Assembly (NCBI GenBank): GCA_002347185.1
Contig: DDXK01000140.1
Coordinates: forward strand, 9,220 to 32,333
Origin: Desulfobulbaceae bacterium UBA2262
GTDB taxonomy: Bacteria; Desulfobacterota; Desulfobulbia; Desulfobulbales; Desulfurivibrionaceae
Length of the DNA stretch: 23,114 nt
Direction: 5' to 3'
Within the stretch, counting starts at the first letter, position 1; each line of letters starts with the position of its first letter. Shown in pieces: positions 12,912 through 20,892 of the stretch. The notes below the pieces were generated by a model. The model was not told the DNA's origin. It searched no databases and saw only the letters and a program-made list of their open reading frames with translations. The translations under genes were made by a program, and so were the position numbers.

Positions 12912-13105
12912 GTCACAGGCAAAAGCAGGCAAGCGCCGCAGGTTCCCAAAGGCGGGGAATGCCTCTCCTCCGGCGGGAGAGGGGCTGTTCCCCTTCTCCT
13001 CTTGGGAGAAGGCCGGGATGAGGGCCTGGCTGCGCTCGCGGCCGGCGGTTGCCCAGGCGGCCACCTGATAGGTGAGGAAATCCTCCAAAAGCCCGGGCAC
13101 ACAAT
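12912..13105. repeat. gene-free stretch with two tandem GA-rich hairpins
   Basis: CCTCTCC/GGAGAGG (12962-12968 with 12976-12982) and CCTTCTCC/GGAGAAGG (12992-12999 with 13005-13012) are perfect stems 9 bases apart. They are followed by CCGGGATGAGGGCC. This resembles the dispersed intergenic palindromes found in many proteobacterial genomes. No gene is seen. Confidence 0.55.
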
Positions 13106-13141
13106 AAAAAAAGCCCCCTGCGGAATATCCGCAGGGGGCTT
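13106..13141 (-). terminator. intrinsic terminator of the porin gene
   Basis: On the minus strand AGCCCCCTGCGG pairs with CCGCAGGGGGCT around a short AT loop (13112-13141), followed by seven T residues (13106-13112). It lies about 40 bases past the porin stop. Confidence 0.92.
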
Positions 13142-13181
13142 GCTTGCTCAGGCTGCTTCCAAGATCCGCTTGTGGCGGGGC

Positions 13182-14450
13182 TTAGAAGGTCATGGTCAGG
13201 TGGTGGGTCAGGAGGTAGACGTTCTCGGTGTTTGCGCCGGCAACGCCACCCTCAAAGAAGTCGCCGGTGTCGAGGTAGCCGAAGTGCGCCTCGTAGGTGA
13301 GGTTGTCGAGCAGCTTGTAGGCGGCGCCCACGTTGTACTCCCAGCCATACTCGTCGTCCCAGCCAGCTTTCTCGGCGTCGGCCTGGGCCCAGCCGATGGC
13401 GCCGTGCAGGGTCAGGCGGTCGGAGGCGGCAAAGTCAACCGCGGCGACAATGGCATGCACACCGGCGCTTAACGCATCGGTATCTGCAGCGTACTGGTCA
13501 GCATTGAGTAAACCGGTCTGGCGGCCGGTGAGGATGTAGAGGGGGGTAAACTCGGAGCCGGTTACACCCTGGGTGGTAGTGTTAGTGCCGAAGACCTCGT
13601 TATCGGTGTCGGTGGAGTTATTGTCGCCGGAGGCATAGAAGTACATCAGGCTCGGGGTGAGGGCGTCCATCTTGGCGCCGAGCTCGAGCATGGCGCCCCA
13701 GGAGTCGTAATCAACCGTGGCGGTATTATCGCCGAAGTTGTGGGTCAGCTCGCCGTTGAAAAAGAGGTTCTCCCTCTTGTACTTGCCGTAGATGGAGGCG
13801 GACTGCTTCTCGTTGTCATGGTTGGCAGCATTGCTGTTGGTGAAGCCGTAGCGGATGCCGGAATCGAGGTTCTCGTTCTTGTAGTAGAGACGGGCTTCGT
13901 AATGGTCGTTGTCGGAGGAACTGGTGGCGTCATACGCATCGCCCTCGGTGCTCTTCTGGATGTAGAAGAGGGTGGAGAGGCTACCGGACTTCAGGAAGCT
14001 CGGCCAGAGCATGATGCGGTCCGCACGGACATCGGTGTCGGCAAAGGAGGTGCCGTAGGGGCCGGCCGGGGTGCGACCGACACGGATCTTGCCGATGGGG
14101 GAGGCATAGTCCATGTAGAGGTGATGGACGTAGACATCGTTATTGGCAGCCATGGAGCCGGCGGTGTCGTCCTGATTGCCCCAGATGGAGTCGTCAGCCA
14201 GGCGGACGGTGGAGAACATGGAGATCTTGTCGTTCACCTTCATGGTCGGCTTGAGCTCGAAGGTGTGCTGGTACCAGGCGTCGGAAGAGGCGTCGTTGGT
14301 GTTGAGGTCAACGCCGTTGCCGGTACCCTTGTCGAAATAGATACCTTCCGCAACGTAGTTGCCGCTCATGCTGAACTCGACAGCGGAAGCGGTGGAGGCC
14401 AGGCCCGCGACCAGCCCCAGGGCTGCTACAGTGGACAATACTTTCTTCAT
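13182..14450 (-). CDS. outer-membrane porin
   Basis: 422 residues. A clear signal peptide (MKKVLSTVAALGLVAGLASTASA, cleavage after 23) is followed by alternating beta-strand sequence rich in Asn, Asp, Tyr and Gly, with no other hydrophobic helix. The C-terminus HHLTMTF ends in phenylalanine, the beta-barrel assembly signal. This is consistent with a general or alginate-type porin of deltaproteobacteria; the substrate cannot be read. AGGGG lies about ten bases before the ATG. It has its own terminator and a consensus promoter overlapped by a 16-bp palindrome, so it is an isolated and probably regulated gene. Composition fits the host. Confidence 0.92.
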   Translation of the reverse strand: MKKVLSTVAALGLVAGLASTASAVEFSMSGNYVAEGIYFDKGTGNGVDLNTNDASSDAWYQHTFELKPTMKVNDKISMFSTVRLADDSIWGNQDDTAGSMAANNDVYVHHLYMDYASPIGKIRVGRTPAGPYGTSFADTDVRADRIMLWPSFLKSGSLSTLFYIQKSTEGDAYDATSSSDNDHYEARLYYKNENLDSGIRYGFTNSNAANHDNEKQSASIYGKYKRENLFFNGELTHNFGDNTATVDYDSWGAMLELGAKMDALTPSLMYFYASGDNNSTDTDNEVFGTNTTTQGVTGSEFTPLYILTGRQTGLLNADQYAADTDALSAGVHAIVAAVDFAASDRLTLHGAIGWAQADAEKAGWDDEYGWEYNVGAAYKLLDNLTYEAHFGYLDTGDFFEGGVAGANTENVYLLTHHLTMTF

Positions 14451-14490
14451 CTCTTATCCCCTTTTGATAAGGTTAATAAAAAAAAGAAAC

Positions 14491-14506
14491 AACTCAGTAC
14501 TGAGTT
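14491..14506. promoter_or_regulatory. perfect 16-bp palindrome at the porin transcription start
   Basis: AACTCAGTACTGAGTT is its own reverse complement. It touches the -10 hexamer and covers the predicted transcription start of the porin promoter, an ideal repressor position. The binding protein is unknown. Confidence 0.7.
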
Positions 14507-14533
14507 TAAGCCAGTTTGCCGCCGAAATGTCAA
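14505..14533 (-). promoter_or_regulatory. porin promoter
   Basis: Minus strand TTGACA (14528-14533), a 17-base spacer and CTTAAA (14505-14510), giving a start near 14498. Confidence 0.7.
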
Positions 14534-14753
14534 GTTTTTTGTACCCGGTATGATTTTTTTTATCCCGCGGAGCGCGAAGGGCAAAATGCGGAATGCAAAG
14601 CGCAACGCCAAGGCGCGGAAGCGCGAGGGGATGGCAATGTGAAAGGGGTAAATGGATAATGCAAAATGAAAAGTTGAAAGGGAAAGAGCGTTCAGCGTGG
14701 CCGGGCTGGATGAAAGGTCGGGGTGCAGGGCATTTTCTGGTGGCGATGGTCGC
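14534..14753. other. gene-free stretch between the porin promoter and the toxin-antitoxin promoter
   Basis: Purine-rich, low-complexity DNA. A run at about 14656-14682 (ATAATGCAAAATGAAAAG, then TTGAAA) resembles sequence in the lptA-lptB gap (21653-21728). No gene or RNA recognised. Confidence 0.4.
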
Positions 14754-14786
14754 TTGACGATTGCCGTGCGTATGCATACAATGCAT
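14754..14786 (+). promoter_or_regulatory. promoter and operator of the toxin-antitoxin pair
   Basis: TTGACG (14754-14759), a 17-base spacer and TACAAT (14777-14782). Palindrome GTATGCATAC (14770-14779) and a second ATGCAT (14781-14786) overlap the -10, with centres 9 bp apart, fitting autorepression by a ribbon-helix-helix antitoxin. Confidence 0.7.
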
Positions 14787-14811
14787 GTACGATTATTACA
14801 GGAGGATTGAT

Positions 14812-15063
14812 ATGCTGAAAGCGGCAAATGTGACGGTTCGCGTCAAGCCGGCCACCAAAAAACGCCTGGAAGCCTTGGCCAGCGCAACCAGGCGGTCGAA
14901 ATCCTATGTCATCGAAGAGGCGCTTGAGCTGTATCTGGATGTGAATGAGTGGCAGATCGAAGGCATTGCTCAAGCTCTGGGCGAGGCAGAGAGGCCGAAC
15001 GCTGTTTTTGTCGAACATGAGGAGGTTCTTGCCAAGTGGGAGGCAAAAAAAGGTGCGCATTAA
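14812..15063 (+). CDS. ribbon-helix-helix antitoxin (ParD/CopG type)
   Basis: 83 residues. The N-terminal strand ANVTVRVKPATKKRLEALA, then a turn and RSKSYVIEEALELYL, is a textbook ribbon-helix-helix domain (about 5-45). The C-terminal tail, including WEAKKGAH, would wrap the toxin. AGGAGG lies six bases before the ATG at 14812. The longer frame to 14761 would place the start inside the promoter. The gene overlaps the toxin gene by 11 bases. Expected role: neutralise the ParE-like toxin and repress the shared promoter through the ATGCAT sites at 14770-14786. Confidence 0.9.
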   Translation: MLKAANVTVRVKPATKKRLEALASATRRSKSYVIEEALELYLDVNEWQIEGIAQALGEAERPNAVFVEHEEVLAKWEAKKGAH

Positions 15064-15337
15064 GTGGTTGAGGCTTGCTCTCCTCGATCTTGACGCGATT
15101 GAAACCTTTGTCGCCGCAGACAGCCCCGCGGCGGCCGTTGATGTTGTCGTTCAGGTTATCCGCTCAGTTTCCCTTCTTGCCGATCAACCCGGCATCGGCC
15201 GAGCGGGGCGCGTTCCCGGCACCAGGGAGTTGCTGGTGCCGGGAACGCCTTATATCATCCCCTATCGCGTCAAGGATGGCGTGGTTGAGGTTCTGCGGGT
15301 CTATCACTCTTCGCGAAAGTGGCCGGCGCGGTTGTAA
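15053..15337 (+). CDS. RelE/ParE-superfamily toxin
   Basis: 94 residues from a GTG at 15053, with GGGAGG nine bases upstream. The pattern LRLALLDLDAIETFVAADSP, then QPGIGRAGRVPGTRELLVPGTPYIIPYRV, then VEVLRVYHSSRKWP is typical of ParE/RelE toxins, and the PGTREL and YRV segments favour the ParE group. ParE poisons DNA gyrase and RelE cleaves mRNA on ribosomes. Which applies cannot be fixed here. The 11-base overlap with the antitoxin indicates coupled translation. The start is inside the antitoxin gene, so the 130-codon open frame beginning at 14945 is not the gene. Confidence 0.9.
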   Translation: MRIKWLRLALLDLDAIETFVAADSPAAAVDVVVQVIRSVSLLADQPGIGRAGRVPGTRELLVPGTPYIIPYRVKDGVVEVLRVYHSSRKWPARL

Positions 15338-15490
15338 GGCAAAGCGCGGCAAGACAAATGAAAGGTGAAAAAAAGTAACGCGAAGGCGCGCGGGATGGGA
15401 TGAAGCCTGCGACCGAATGCGCAACGGGTTGATATTCTCGCGCTTTTGTGCCTCCGCGCTGCGTCCTTTCGTGGCCGCCCGTTTTCCCGG

Positions 15491-17170
15491 CTATTCTTCC
15501 GTATTCTTGGTCAGATCCAGCTGATACATCAGCACCGTGGCGGTCTGCTCGCTCAGGAAATCCAGCGGGCTGCCGGAGAGGATGATGCCGACCAGGAGTT
15601 CGGCCGCGGTTTTCTCGGCGTTGGGCCTGAGGAGATAATCGACGATGTAGCCGTCGATCTTCCTGGTCCGCCACAGCTCGGTCAGCGCGATGCCGTTCCA
15701 GGTCAGGGCGTGGATCTCGCCGGAGGGGTAGTTCTTCATGTTTCTGAAGAGCCGGGAGGAAGTGGAGAGGTTCTTGTTGATGATCACATCCTGGATGCCG
15801 TCGCCATTGACGTCCTGGACGATGATCCGGGAGGGGATGTAGATCCGGCCCAGATCCTGCACTTGGGTGACCTTCTGGCTGATACCCAGGGCCTCCTGGC
15901 CGCCGATGAAGCGGGTGGTGCCGCCGTAGAATTCGTCGCTCTTCCAGAGCGAGGTGCCGCCGGCGCGCAGCACCTGGAGCCGGTCGTACTGGTCGATGGC
16001 GATGATCTCCCGGCTGCCGTCGTTGTCCAGGTCGGCGATGGTGAACTCGAAGAGGTTCACCGACTCGGGCAGCTCGATGCGGCTTGCCGGTTTCACGGTG
16101 TCGCCGTTCAGCTCCAGGCGATGGATGCCCGGGGCCACGGCCTTCTCGGTGTCGGAGCGCTGGCCGGCCAGCACCATGCCCTCGCCCGGCAGCTCCATGG
16201 CCCGGACATACCATTTGGCGTCACGGAAGAGGAAATTGGCCTTGTCGCCTTCCAGCCATTCGCAGGCGAAGGAGGCGGGGTTTTGGGTGTCGGCCGCGCT
16301 GGCGTAGATCTCCGGCTTGCCGTTGCCGTTGAGGTCGGCGACGGAAATGGCGTGGATCCGGTAGCCTTTCGGGCCGGGGATCTGGCCGACCTTGCTGAAG
16401 CGGTTGCCGTCGCGCTTGTAGATCTGCACGCTCTCCCGGTCGGCCAGGATCACCTCCTCGGCGCCGTCGCCGTTCAGGTCGGCCAGCTCCATATACTGGA
16501 GGGAGAGCTTCATGTTCTGGCTCTTGCTGAAGTCGAAGGCGGAGTTGATGCCCTTGCTGTAGATGAAGGGGGAGGCACCTTTCCGGACGGCCAGGGCCCG
16601 ATCCGGGTGGGCGGTGAGATACTGGTTCTGGGGGGCTTGGGCGGGCGCGGCGGCCTGGGGTTGGGCAAGGGCGGAGGCGGGTCGCTTCTGGCCGAACATC
16701 TTTTCGCCGATCTCCCAGGCCAGGTTGTCGATGGCCGGGATGATCTCATTTTCGCCGGCTGCGGTGGCATAGAAGCTTTGCGGGGTGCCGGTGGCGAGGT
16801 CATAGACCTTGGCGTCCAGCGAGAGGCTGCCGCCCAGGGCGGTGAGGCTGCCGGTGGCCAGATAATCGGCCCGCAGGGCCCTGCCGATCTTCAACAGCGC
16901 TTCGTTCTGGGTCGGCACCGGGCCGGCGAGGGCCTTGTCCACCAGGCCCTTGTCGATGACGGTGAGGCCGACGCCGGAGCCCAGCCGGCTGGCCAGCATG
17001 TCGCGGATGCCGCTGGTGAGATAGCTCATGTCCTGAGGGGCGTTGGCGGTGAAGGGCAGGAAGGCGATCGTGCCCGATTTTTCCGCAGCCAGGGCTGGGG
17101 CGCTCAGGAGGGTGAAGGCAAGTGCAAGCAGGAAGAAAAGGCGGGCGGCGGGGAAGAATCTACGCATCAT
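15491..17170 (-). CDS. exported FG-GAP/VCBS-repeat protein with a TolB/FlgO-like N-terminal domain
   Basis: 559 residues. A signal peptide (about 1-29, ending APALAAE) directs export. Residues 32-165 (GTIAFLPFTANAPQDMSYLTSGIRD...) resemble the nucleotide-fold domain of CsgG/FlgO/TolB-N type proteins that opens with an IAVLPF strand. A Gln/Ala/Pro linker spans about 165-185. The C-terminal part has four calcium-loop motifs of the FG-GAP/VCBS kind starting at D231 (DLNGDG), D279 (DLNGNG), D380 (DLDNDG) and D453 (DVNGDG), suggesting a beta-propeller. The start pair MM at 17170/17167 precedes the signal peptide; upstream open frame to 18199 lies antisense to other genes. The function is unknown. 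It is monocistronic and divergent from the histidine phosphatase. Confidence 0.88.
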   Translation of the reverse strand: MMRRFFPAARLFFLLALAFTLLSAPALAAEKSGTIAFLPFTANAPQDMSYLTSGIRDMLASRLGSGVGLTVIDKGLVDKALAGPVPTQNEALLKIGRALRADYLATGSLTALGGSLSLDAKVYDLATGTPQSFYATAAGENEIIPAIDNLAWEIGEKMFGQKRPASALAQPQAAAPAQAPQNQYLTAHPDRALAVRKGASPFIYSKGINSAFDFSKSQNMKLSLQYMELADLNGDGAEEVILADRESVQIYKRDGNRFSKVGQIPGPKGYRIHAISVADLNGNGKPEIYASAADTQNPASFACEWLEGDKANFLFRDAKWYVRAMELPGEGMVLAGQRSDTEKAVAPGIHRLELNGDTVKPASRIELPESVNLFEFTIADLDNDGSREIIAIDQYDRLQVLRAGGTSLWKSDEFYGGTTRFIGGQEALGISQKVTQVQDLGRIYIPSRIIVQDVNGDGIQDVIINKNLSTSSRLFRNMKNYPSGEIHALTWNGIALTELWRTRKIDGYIVDYLLRPNAEKTAAELLVGIILSGSPLDFLSEQTATVLMYQLDLTKNTEE

Positions 17171-17236
17171 GGGACCTGTAAGCCTGTGGGGGGTTGGTTG
17201 TCTTTGGCGTGGAAAATTTAACAAAAATAGGTGATA

Positions 17237-17265
17237 GTAGTACCCCCGGCCGCTGAAAACGGCAA
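17237..17265 (-). promoter_or_regulatory. candidate promoter of the FG-GAP protein gene
   Basis: Minus strand TTGCCG (17260-17265), a 17-base spacer and TACTAC (17237-17242). Moderate match, with a start near 17230 and a leader of about 60 bases. Confidence 0.4.
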
Positions 17266-17329
17266 GTTTTTTTTGTGGCAAGCCGCAAGCCGAGAGCCGT
17301 CGGCCCATAGCCTTTTTGAGGGAACCCAT

Positions 17330-17923
17330 ATGCAGACCACCATTTACCTGATCCGGCATGGCGTGACCGCCGCCAACAAGGAAAACATCTTCGCCGGCCG
17401 CACCCCGGAGCCGCTGCATGCGGAGGGTCGCGCCCAGCTTGCCGAGGTCGGCCGCGTCCTTGCCCCGGCCGGGATCGGCAAGATCTTTTGCGGGCCGTTG
17501 CCCAGGACCAGGCAGTCCGCCGAGCTGCTCGCCGCAGCCCTGGGCGCGGAGGTTTCCGTCGAGGATGGTCTCGACGAGATCGCCATTCCCCACTGGGACG
17601 GCCTGAGCAAGGAGGAGATCCGGCGGCGCTTCGGCGCCGAATACCCCACCTGGCTCGAGAGCCCGGCCGCCTTTGCCGTGGCCGGCTGCGAAACCATCGC
17701 TGGCGTGCAGCGGCGGGCGGTGGCCACGGTGGAGCGGATTTTTGGCGAATGCGCCGGTCGGAACAGCTTGGTGGTGAGCCATCTCATCGTGATCAGGAGC
17801 CTGCTGCTCCACTATCTGGGCAAGCCGATCGGCGGGTTCCGCTCCCTCAAGGTGGGCAACGCCCAGGTGGTCTCTTTGGAGCGCGCTGCGTCGGGGACGA
17901 CGCGGGTAACCGGCTTGGGGTGA
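17330..17923 (+). CDS. histidine phosphatase family protein (phosphoglycerate mutase/CobC-like)
   Basis: 197 residues. The family signature LIRHGVT gives catalytic H10. R61 in LPRTRQSA, E83 in LDEI and H151 in VVSH complete the phosphate pocket, so it should be an active phosphomonoesterase. Members include cofactor-dependent phosphoglycerate mutase, the cobalamin phosphatase CobC and broad phosphatases. At 197 residues it is shorter than a true GpmA and closer to CobC/PhoE-like enzymes, and no cobalamin gene is nearby. The start at 17330 has GAGGGA six bases upstream. An in-frame GTG at 17231 would add residues without homology. It ends 40 bp before the convergent rapZ. Confidence 0.9.
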   Translation: MQTTIYLIRHGVTAANKENIFAGRTPEPLHAEGRAQLAEVGRVLAPAGIGKIFCGPLPRTRQSAELLAAALGAEVSVEDGLDEIAIPHWDGLSKEEIRRRFGAEYPTWLESPAAFAVAGCETIAGVQRRAVATVERIFGECAGRNSLVVSHLIVIRSLLLHYLGKPIGGFRSLKVGNAQVVSLERAASGTTRVTGLG

Positions 17924-17963
17924 GACAAACGGCGCTGGCGGCTGGGCGGCCTGTGGCGGTTGA

Positions 17964-18833
17964 CTATCTGTCCAGATCCCGGTGGCTGAGGGTGACGGGC
18001 CGGGTGCCGTTCTGGCGCAGGTGGCGGCAGAGCGCTTCGGCCACTGCCACCGAGCGATGCCGGCCGCCGGTGCAGCCCACGGCCAGGGTGAGATAGGCCT
18101 TGCCCGATTCCTCGTAGAGGGGGATGAGGAAGGCGAGCAGCGGCAGGAGCAGGTCGAGGAATTTCCGCCCTGTCTCGTTGGCCAGGGCGTAGTCGGCAAC
18201 TTCCCGCGTCTGCCCGGTCTTTTCCTTCAGGTCCGGAACCCAGTAAGGGTTGGGCAGGAAGCGGACGTCGAAGAGCAGGTCCGCCTCCTCGGGTGGCCCG
18301 AATTTGTGGCCGAAGGAGAGAAGGTTGAGCCGCATGCCGATCTCCCGGGCCGGGTCCAGGGCGAGAAGGGCTCGGCGGAGATCGTTGGGGCTGAGGCTGG
18401 TTGTGTCGATGACGCAGCCGGCCATTTTTTTGAGCCCGGCAAGCTGTTTCCGTTCCTGCTGGATCGCCTCCCGGACATTGCCCGCCCTGCTCAGGGGGTG
18501 GGCGCGGCGTAGCTGGCTGAAGCGGCGGATGAGGCTGGTGTCGCTGGCTTCCAGGAAGATCAGGCTCGGGTCGCTGTGTTTGCCCGCCTCTGCGAAGTTC
18601 GAGGCAAAGGAGGCGAGAAGGTCGGGGTCCCTGGCGTCCATGACCAGGGCGAGGCGGTCAGGACCGCCGGTTTTGCCGGCCATCCCCTTGAGCAGGGGGA
18701 GGAGCAGAAAGACGGGCAGGTTGTCGATGCAGTAGAAGCCGGCATCCTCGAAGATATTGAGGGCGGTGCTCTTGCCGGCGCCGGAAAGCCCTGTGATGAT
18801 GGTGAGCCTGGGGAGCGGGGCGGCGGGGGGCAT
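17964..18833 (-). CDS. rapZ: RapZ/YvcJ nucleotide-binding protein
   Basis: 289 residues, normal length. N-terminal P-loop GLSGAGKS (15-22), the FYCIDNLP segment (33-40) and the C-terminal hallmark GCTGGRHRSV (253-262). In E. coli RapZ senses glucosamine-6-phosphate and hands the small RNA GlmZ to RNase E, controlling amino-sugar supply for the cell envelope. Whether that RNA circuit exists in this organism is unknown. The ATG at 18833 lies four bases past the ptsN stop, so it is the last gene of the lptA-lptB-rpoN-ptsN-rapZ cluster. No ptsH-type NPr gene follows; the next gene is a convergent phosphatase. Confidence 0.96.
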   Translation of the reverse strand: MPPAAPLPRLTIITGLSGAGKSTALNIFEDAGFYCIDNLPVFLLLPLLKGMAGKTGGPDRLALVMDARDPDLLASFASNFAEAGKHSDPSLIFLEASDTSLIRRFSQLRRAHPLSRAGNVREAIQQERKQLAGLKKMAGCVIDTTSLSPNDLRRALLALDPAREIGMRLNLLSFGHKFGPPEEADLLFDVRFLPNPYWVPDLKEKTGQTREVADYALANETGRKFLDLLLPLLAFLIPLYEESGKAYLTLAVGCTGGRHRSVAVAEALCRHLRQNGTRPVTLSHRDLDR

Positions 18834-18837
18834 GGGC

Positions 18838-19290
18838 TCAGCCGGCCTCGCTGAAGATGGCCAGCAGTTCCTCCTGGCCCTTTGCCTGGAGCAGCCTGCC
18901 GCGGAGGGGAAGGTTTTTCAGGAAGCGGGAGAGCTCGGCCAGGCAGCTCAGGTAGCGGGCGGCGGACTCTTCCGGGGCGACGAGCAGAAAGAAAAGATGG
19001 GTCGGCTTGCCGTCCGGCGCATCAAAGGCGATGCCGCGCAGGCTGCGGCCAAAGCAGACGACAATCTCCGTAAGGCCGGCGATTTTGCCGTGCGGGATGG
19101 CCATTCCCTCGCCGATGGCGGTGGAGCCGAGCTCCTCGCGGGCCAGCAGGGCGGCATGGATGGCGGCGGCCTCCAGGGAGGGGTATTCGGCGCTGATCGC
19201 CGCGGCCAGCTCCTGCAACACTTCTTTCTTGCCCGTTGCGCTAAGCTCCGGCAGGACGAGCGCGCTTCTGATTTCCTTGATGATGCCCAT
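18838..19290 (-). CDS. ptsN: nitrogen-PTS EIIA protein
   Basis: 150 residues of the EIIA(Ntr) type, a cytoplasmic phosphoprotein that regulates rather than transports. It shows the REELGSTAIGEGMAIPHGK motif (51-69) with phosphorylated H67, then FGRSLRGIAFDAPDGKPTHLFFLL (80-103). In enterobacteria it receives phosphate from EI(Ntr) via NPr and affects potassium uptake and sigma-54-linked regulation. It starts five bases after the rpoN stop and is four bases from rapZ, so the three are tightly coupled. The hpf gene common between rpoN and ptsN is missing. Confidence 0.96.
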   Translation of the reverse strand: MGIIKEIRSALVLPELSATGKKEVLQELAAAISAEYPSLEAAAIHAALLAREELGSTAIGEGMAIPHGKIAGLTEIVVCFGRSLRGIAFDAPDGKPTHLFFLLVAPEESAARYLSCLAELSRFLKNLPLRGRLLQAKGQEELLAIFSEAG

Positions 19291-19295
19291 GGCCT

Positions 19296-20765
19296 TCAGC
19301 CCAGGTTCGGCTTCTTGCGCAGTTTCGAGGGCAGGATGCCGAGCTGTTCGCGGTATTTGGCCACGGTGCGCCGGGCAAGCTTGATGTCTTCCCTGGCGAA
19401 GATGTCGGCGATGGCGTTGTCGCTTAAGGGGTTTTCGTGGTCTTCGCCCTGGACGATGGAGCGGATCCGCTCCTTGATGCTTTCCGAGGCCATGGCGTCG
19501 CCGCCGTCGTGGCGGCTGATGGCGGAGTTGAAGAAGTACTTGAGTTCGAAGGTGCCCTGGGGGGTGTGCACATACTTGTTGCTGGTCACCCGGCTGATCG
19601 TCGATTCGTGCATACCCAGGTCCTCGGCCACGTCGCGCAGGACCAGGGGTTTGAGGAAGGCGACCCCTTTTTCGAAGAAATCGTACTGGAACTTGAGCAG
19701 CGACTCCACCACCCGGTAGATGGTGCGTTGGCGCTGCTGGATGGACTTGATCAGCCAGAGCGCGGATTTGAGCTTGTCCTGCACGTAATCCTTGGTGGCG
19801 TCCGGGGCCTTGGAGTCCTTCTTGAGGATCTCCTTGTAGTAGTTGCTCACCTTGAGGCGGGGCAGCCCTTCGTCGTTCAGGAGGATGACGTATTCGCTGC
19901 CCATCTTGTAGACGTAGACGTCCGGCACGATGTACTGCGGTTCCTCGTCGGAATAGAGGCGGCCGGGCCTGGGGTCGAGCCCCATGATCACCTTGACCGC
20001 GGCGAGGATGTCGGCCACGGGATGGCCGGTGGCCTTGGCGATGGCGGCGAAGTTCTTGTTCTCCAGGTGATGCAGATGGTCGCGAATTATGGTCGCGGCC
20101 AGCGAGTCGGCAAGCTCCAGGCGTTCCAGCTGCAGCAGGAGCGATTCCTTGACGTTGCGGGCGGCTACCCCGGCTGGGTCCATCTCCTGCACCATCCCGA
20201 CCAGGCGCTGGGCTGTCGTCGCATCGCAGCCGGTCGCCTGGGCGATCTCCTCGTCGCTCACCTCGAGAAAGCCGTCGCGGTCGAGGTTGCCGATGATGAA
20301 GGAGCCGATCTCCTTCTCTGTCTCGGAGAGGTGGGAGAGGTTCAGCTGCCAGTTGAGGTGGGAGTGCAGGTTGGGCTTCGCGGTGAGGATGTCGAGGCGG
20401 GATGGCTGGTCCCCGTCATCTTTTTCGCGGCCCGAGGAATAGCCGCTTTCATACTCGTTGCTGTAGTTTTCCCAGTCTATTTCCTTGAGGGAGGACTCGC
20501 TGGATTCGATCTGCACCTCGGTGGTCCGCTCCGCTGCCCGGAAGTCGGGCGGGAGCTCCTCGGCCGGCGGGCTGTCGATGGTGGCCTCGCCCGGCTCCTG
20601 GCTTTCGGCCGCCTCTTCGAGCACGGGGTTGATCTCGATTTCCTGCTGGATGGTCTCGACCAGTTCGAGCCTGGAGAGCTGCAACAGCTTGATCGCCTGC
20701 TGGAGCTGGGGAGTCATCACCAGCTGCTGGCTCAATTTCAGTTGCTGCCTCAGTTCAAGCGCCAT
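19296..20765 (-). CDS. rpoN: RNA polymerase sigma-54 factor
   Basis: 489 residues. The N-terminal activator-interacting region (1-50) has MALELRQQLKLSQQLVMTPQ and the Gln/Leu-rich helices of region I. An acidic linker (about 51-125) precedes the core-binding domain with LDPRPGR and the IVPDVYV strand. The helix-turn-helix (DVAEDLGMHESTISRVTSNKY) follows, and the invariant RpoN box ARRTVAKYRE lies at 464-473. It directs transcription at -24/-12 promoters and requires NtrC-type activators such as the one at 1-599. The start at 20765 is the natural family start. A 127-bp gap separates it from lptB, with a hairpin GGGGAA/TTCCCC (20832-20848) in its leader and a TATACT -10-like sequence (minus, 20856-20861), so it may have its own promoter. 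Confidence 0.98.
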   Translation of the reverse strand: MALELRQQLKLSQQLVMTPQLQQAIKLLQLSRLELVETIQQEIEINPVLEEAAESQEPGEATIDSPPAEELPPDFRAAERTTEVQIESSESSLKEIDWENYSNEYESGYSSGREKDDGDQPSRLDILTAKPNLHSHLNWQLNLSHLSETEKEIGSFIIGNLDRDGFLEVSDEEIAQATGCDATTAQRLVGMVQEMDPAGVAARNVKESLLLQLERLELADSLAATIIRDHLHHLENKNFAAIAKATGHPVADILAAVKVIMGLDPRPGRLYSDEEPQYIVPDVYVYKMGSEYVILLNDEGLPRLKVSNYYKEILKKDSKAPDATKDYVQDKLKSALWLIKSIQQRQRTIYRVVESLLKFQYDFFEKGVAFLKPLVLRDVAEDLGMHESTISRVTSNKYVHTPQGTFELKYFFNSAISRHDGGDAMASESIKERIRSIVQGEDHENPLSDNAIADIFAREDIKLARRTVAKYREQLGILPSKLRKKPNLG

Positions 20766-20892
20766 CGCCCTCTAGTCCCTCTCGCAATCAGCCATTATTT
20801 CTGGCGGTGCTGCCTGGAATTCCGGTGGGTTGGGGAATTTTCTTCCCCTGAGCAAAGTATAATCCATGGCGGCAAGGTTTTTGCAAGCAAAA

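Noticed and set aside
12797..13104. Minus-strand open frames across tRNA-Phe and its terminator
   Set aside because: Antisense to a tRNA and an intrinsic terminator. The GFEPGTLG-type peptide is a known artefact of tRNA reverse strands.
17246..17275. GCCG/CGGC hairpin followed by eight T residues
   Set aside because: The stem is four pairs and the position is at the 5' end of both divergent genes, so a terminator there would make little sense.
17171..18199. 343-codon extension of the FG-GAP protein frame
   Set aside because: It lies antisense to the histidine phosphatase and overlaps rapZ. A signal peptide marks the true start at 17170.
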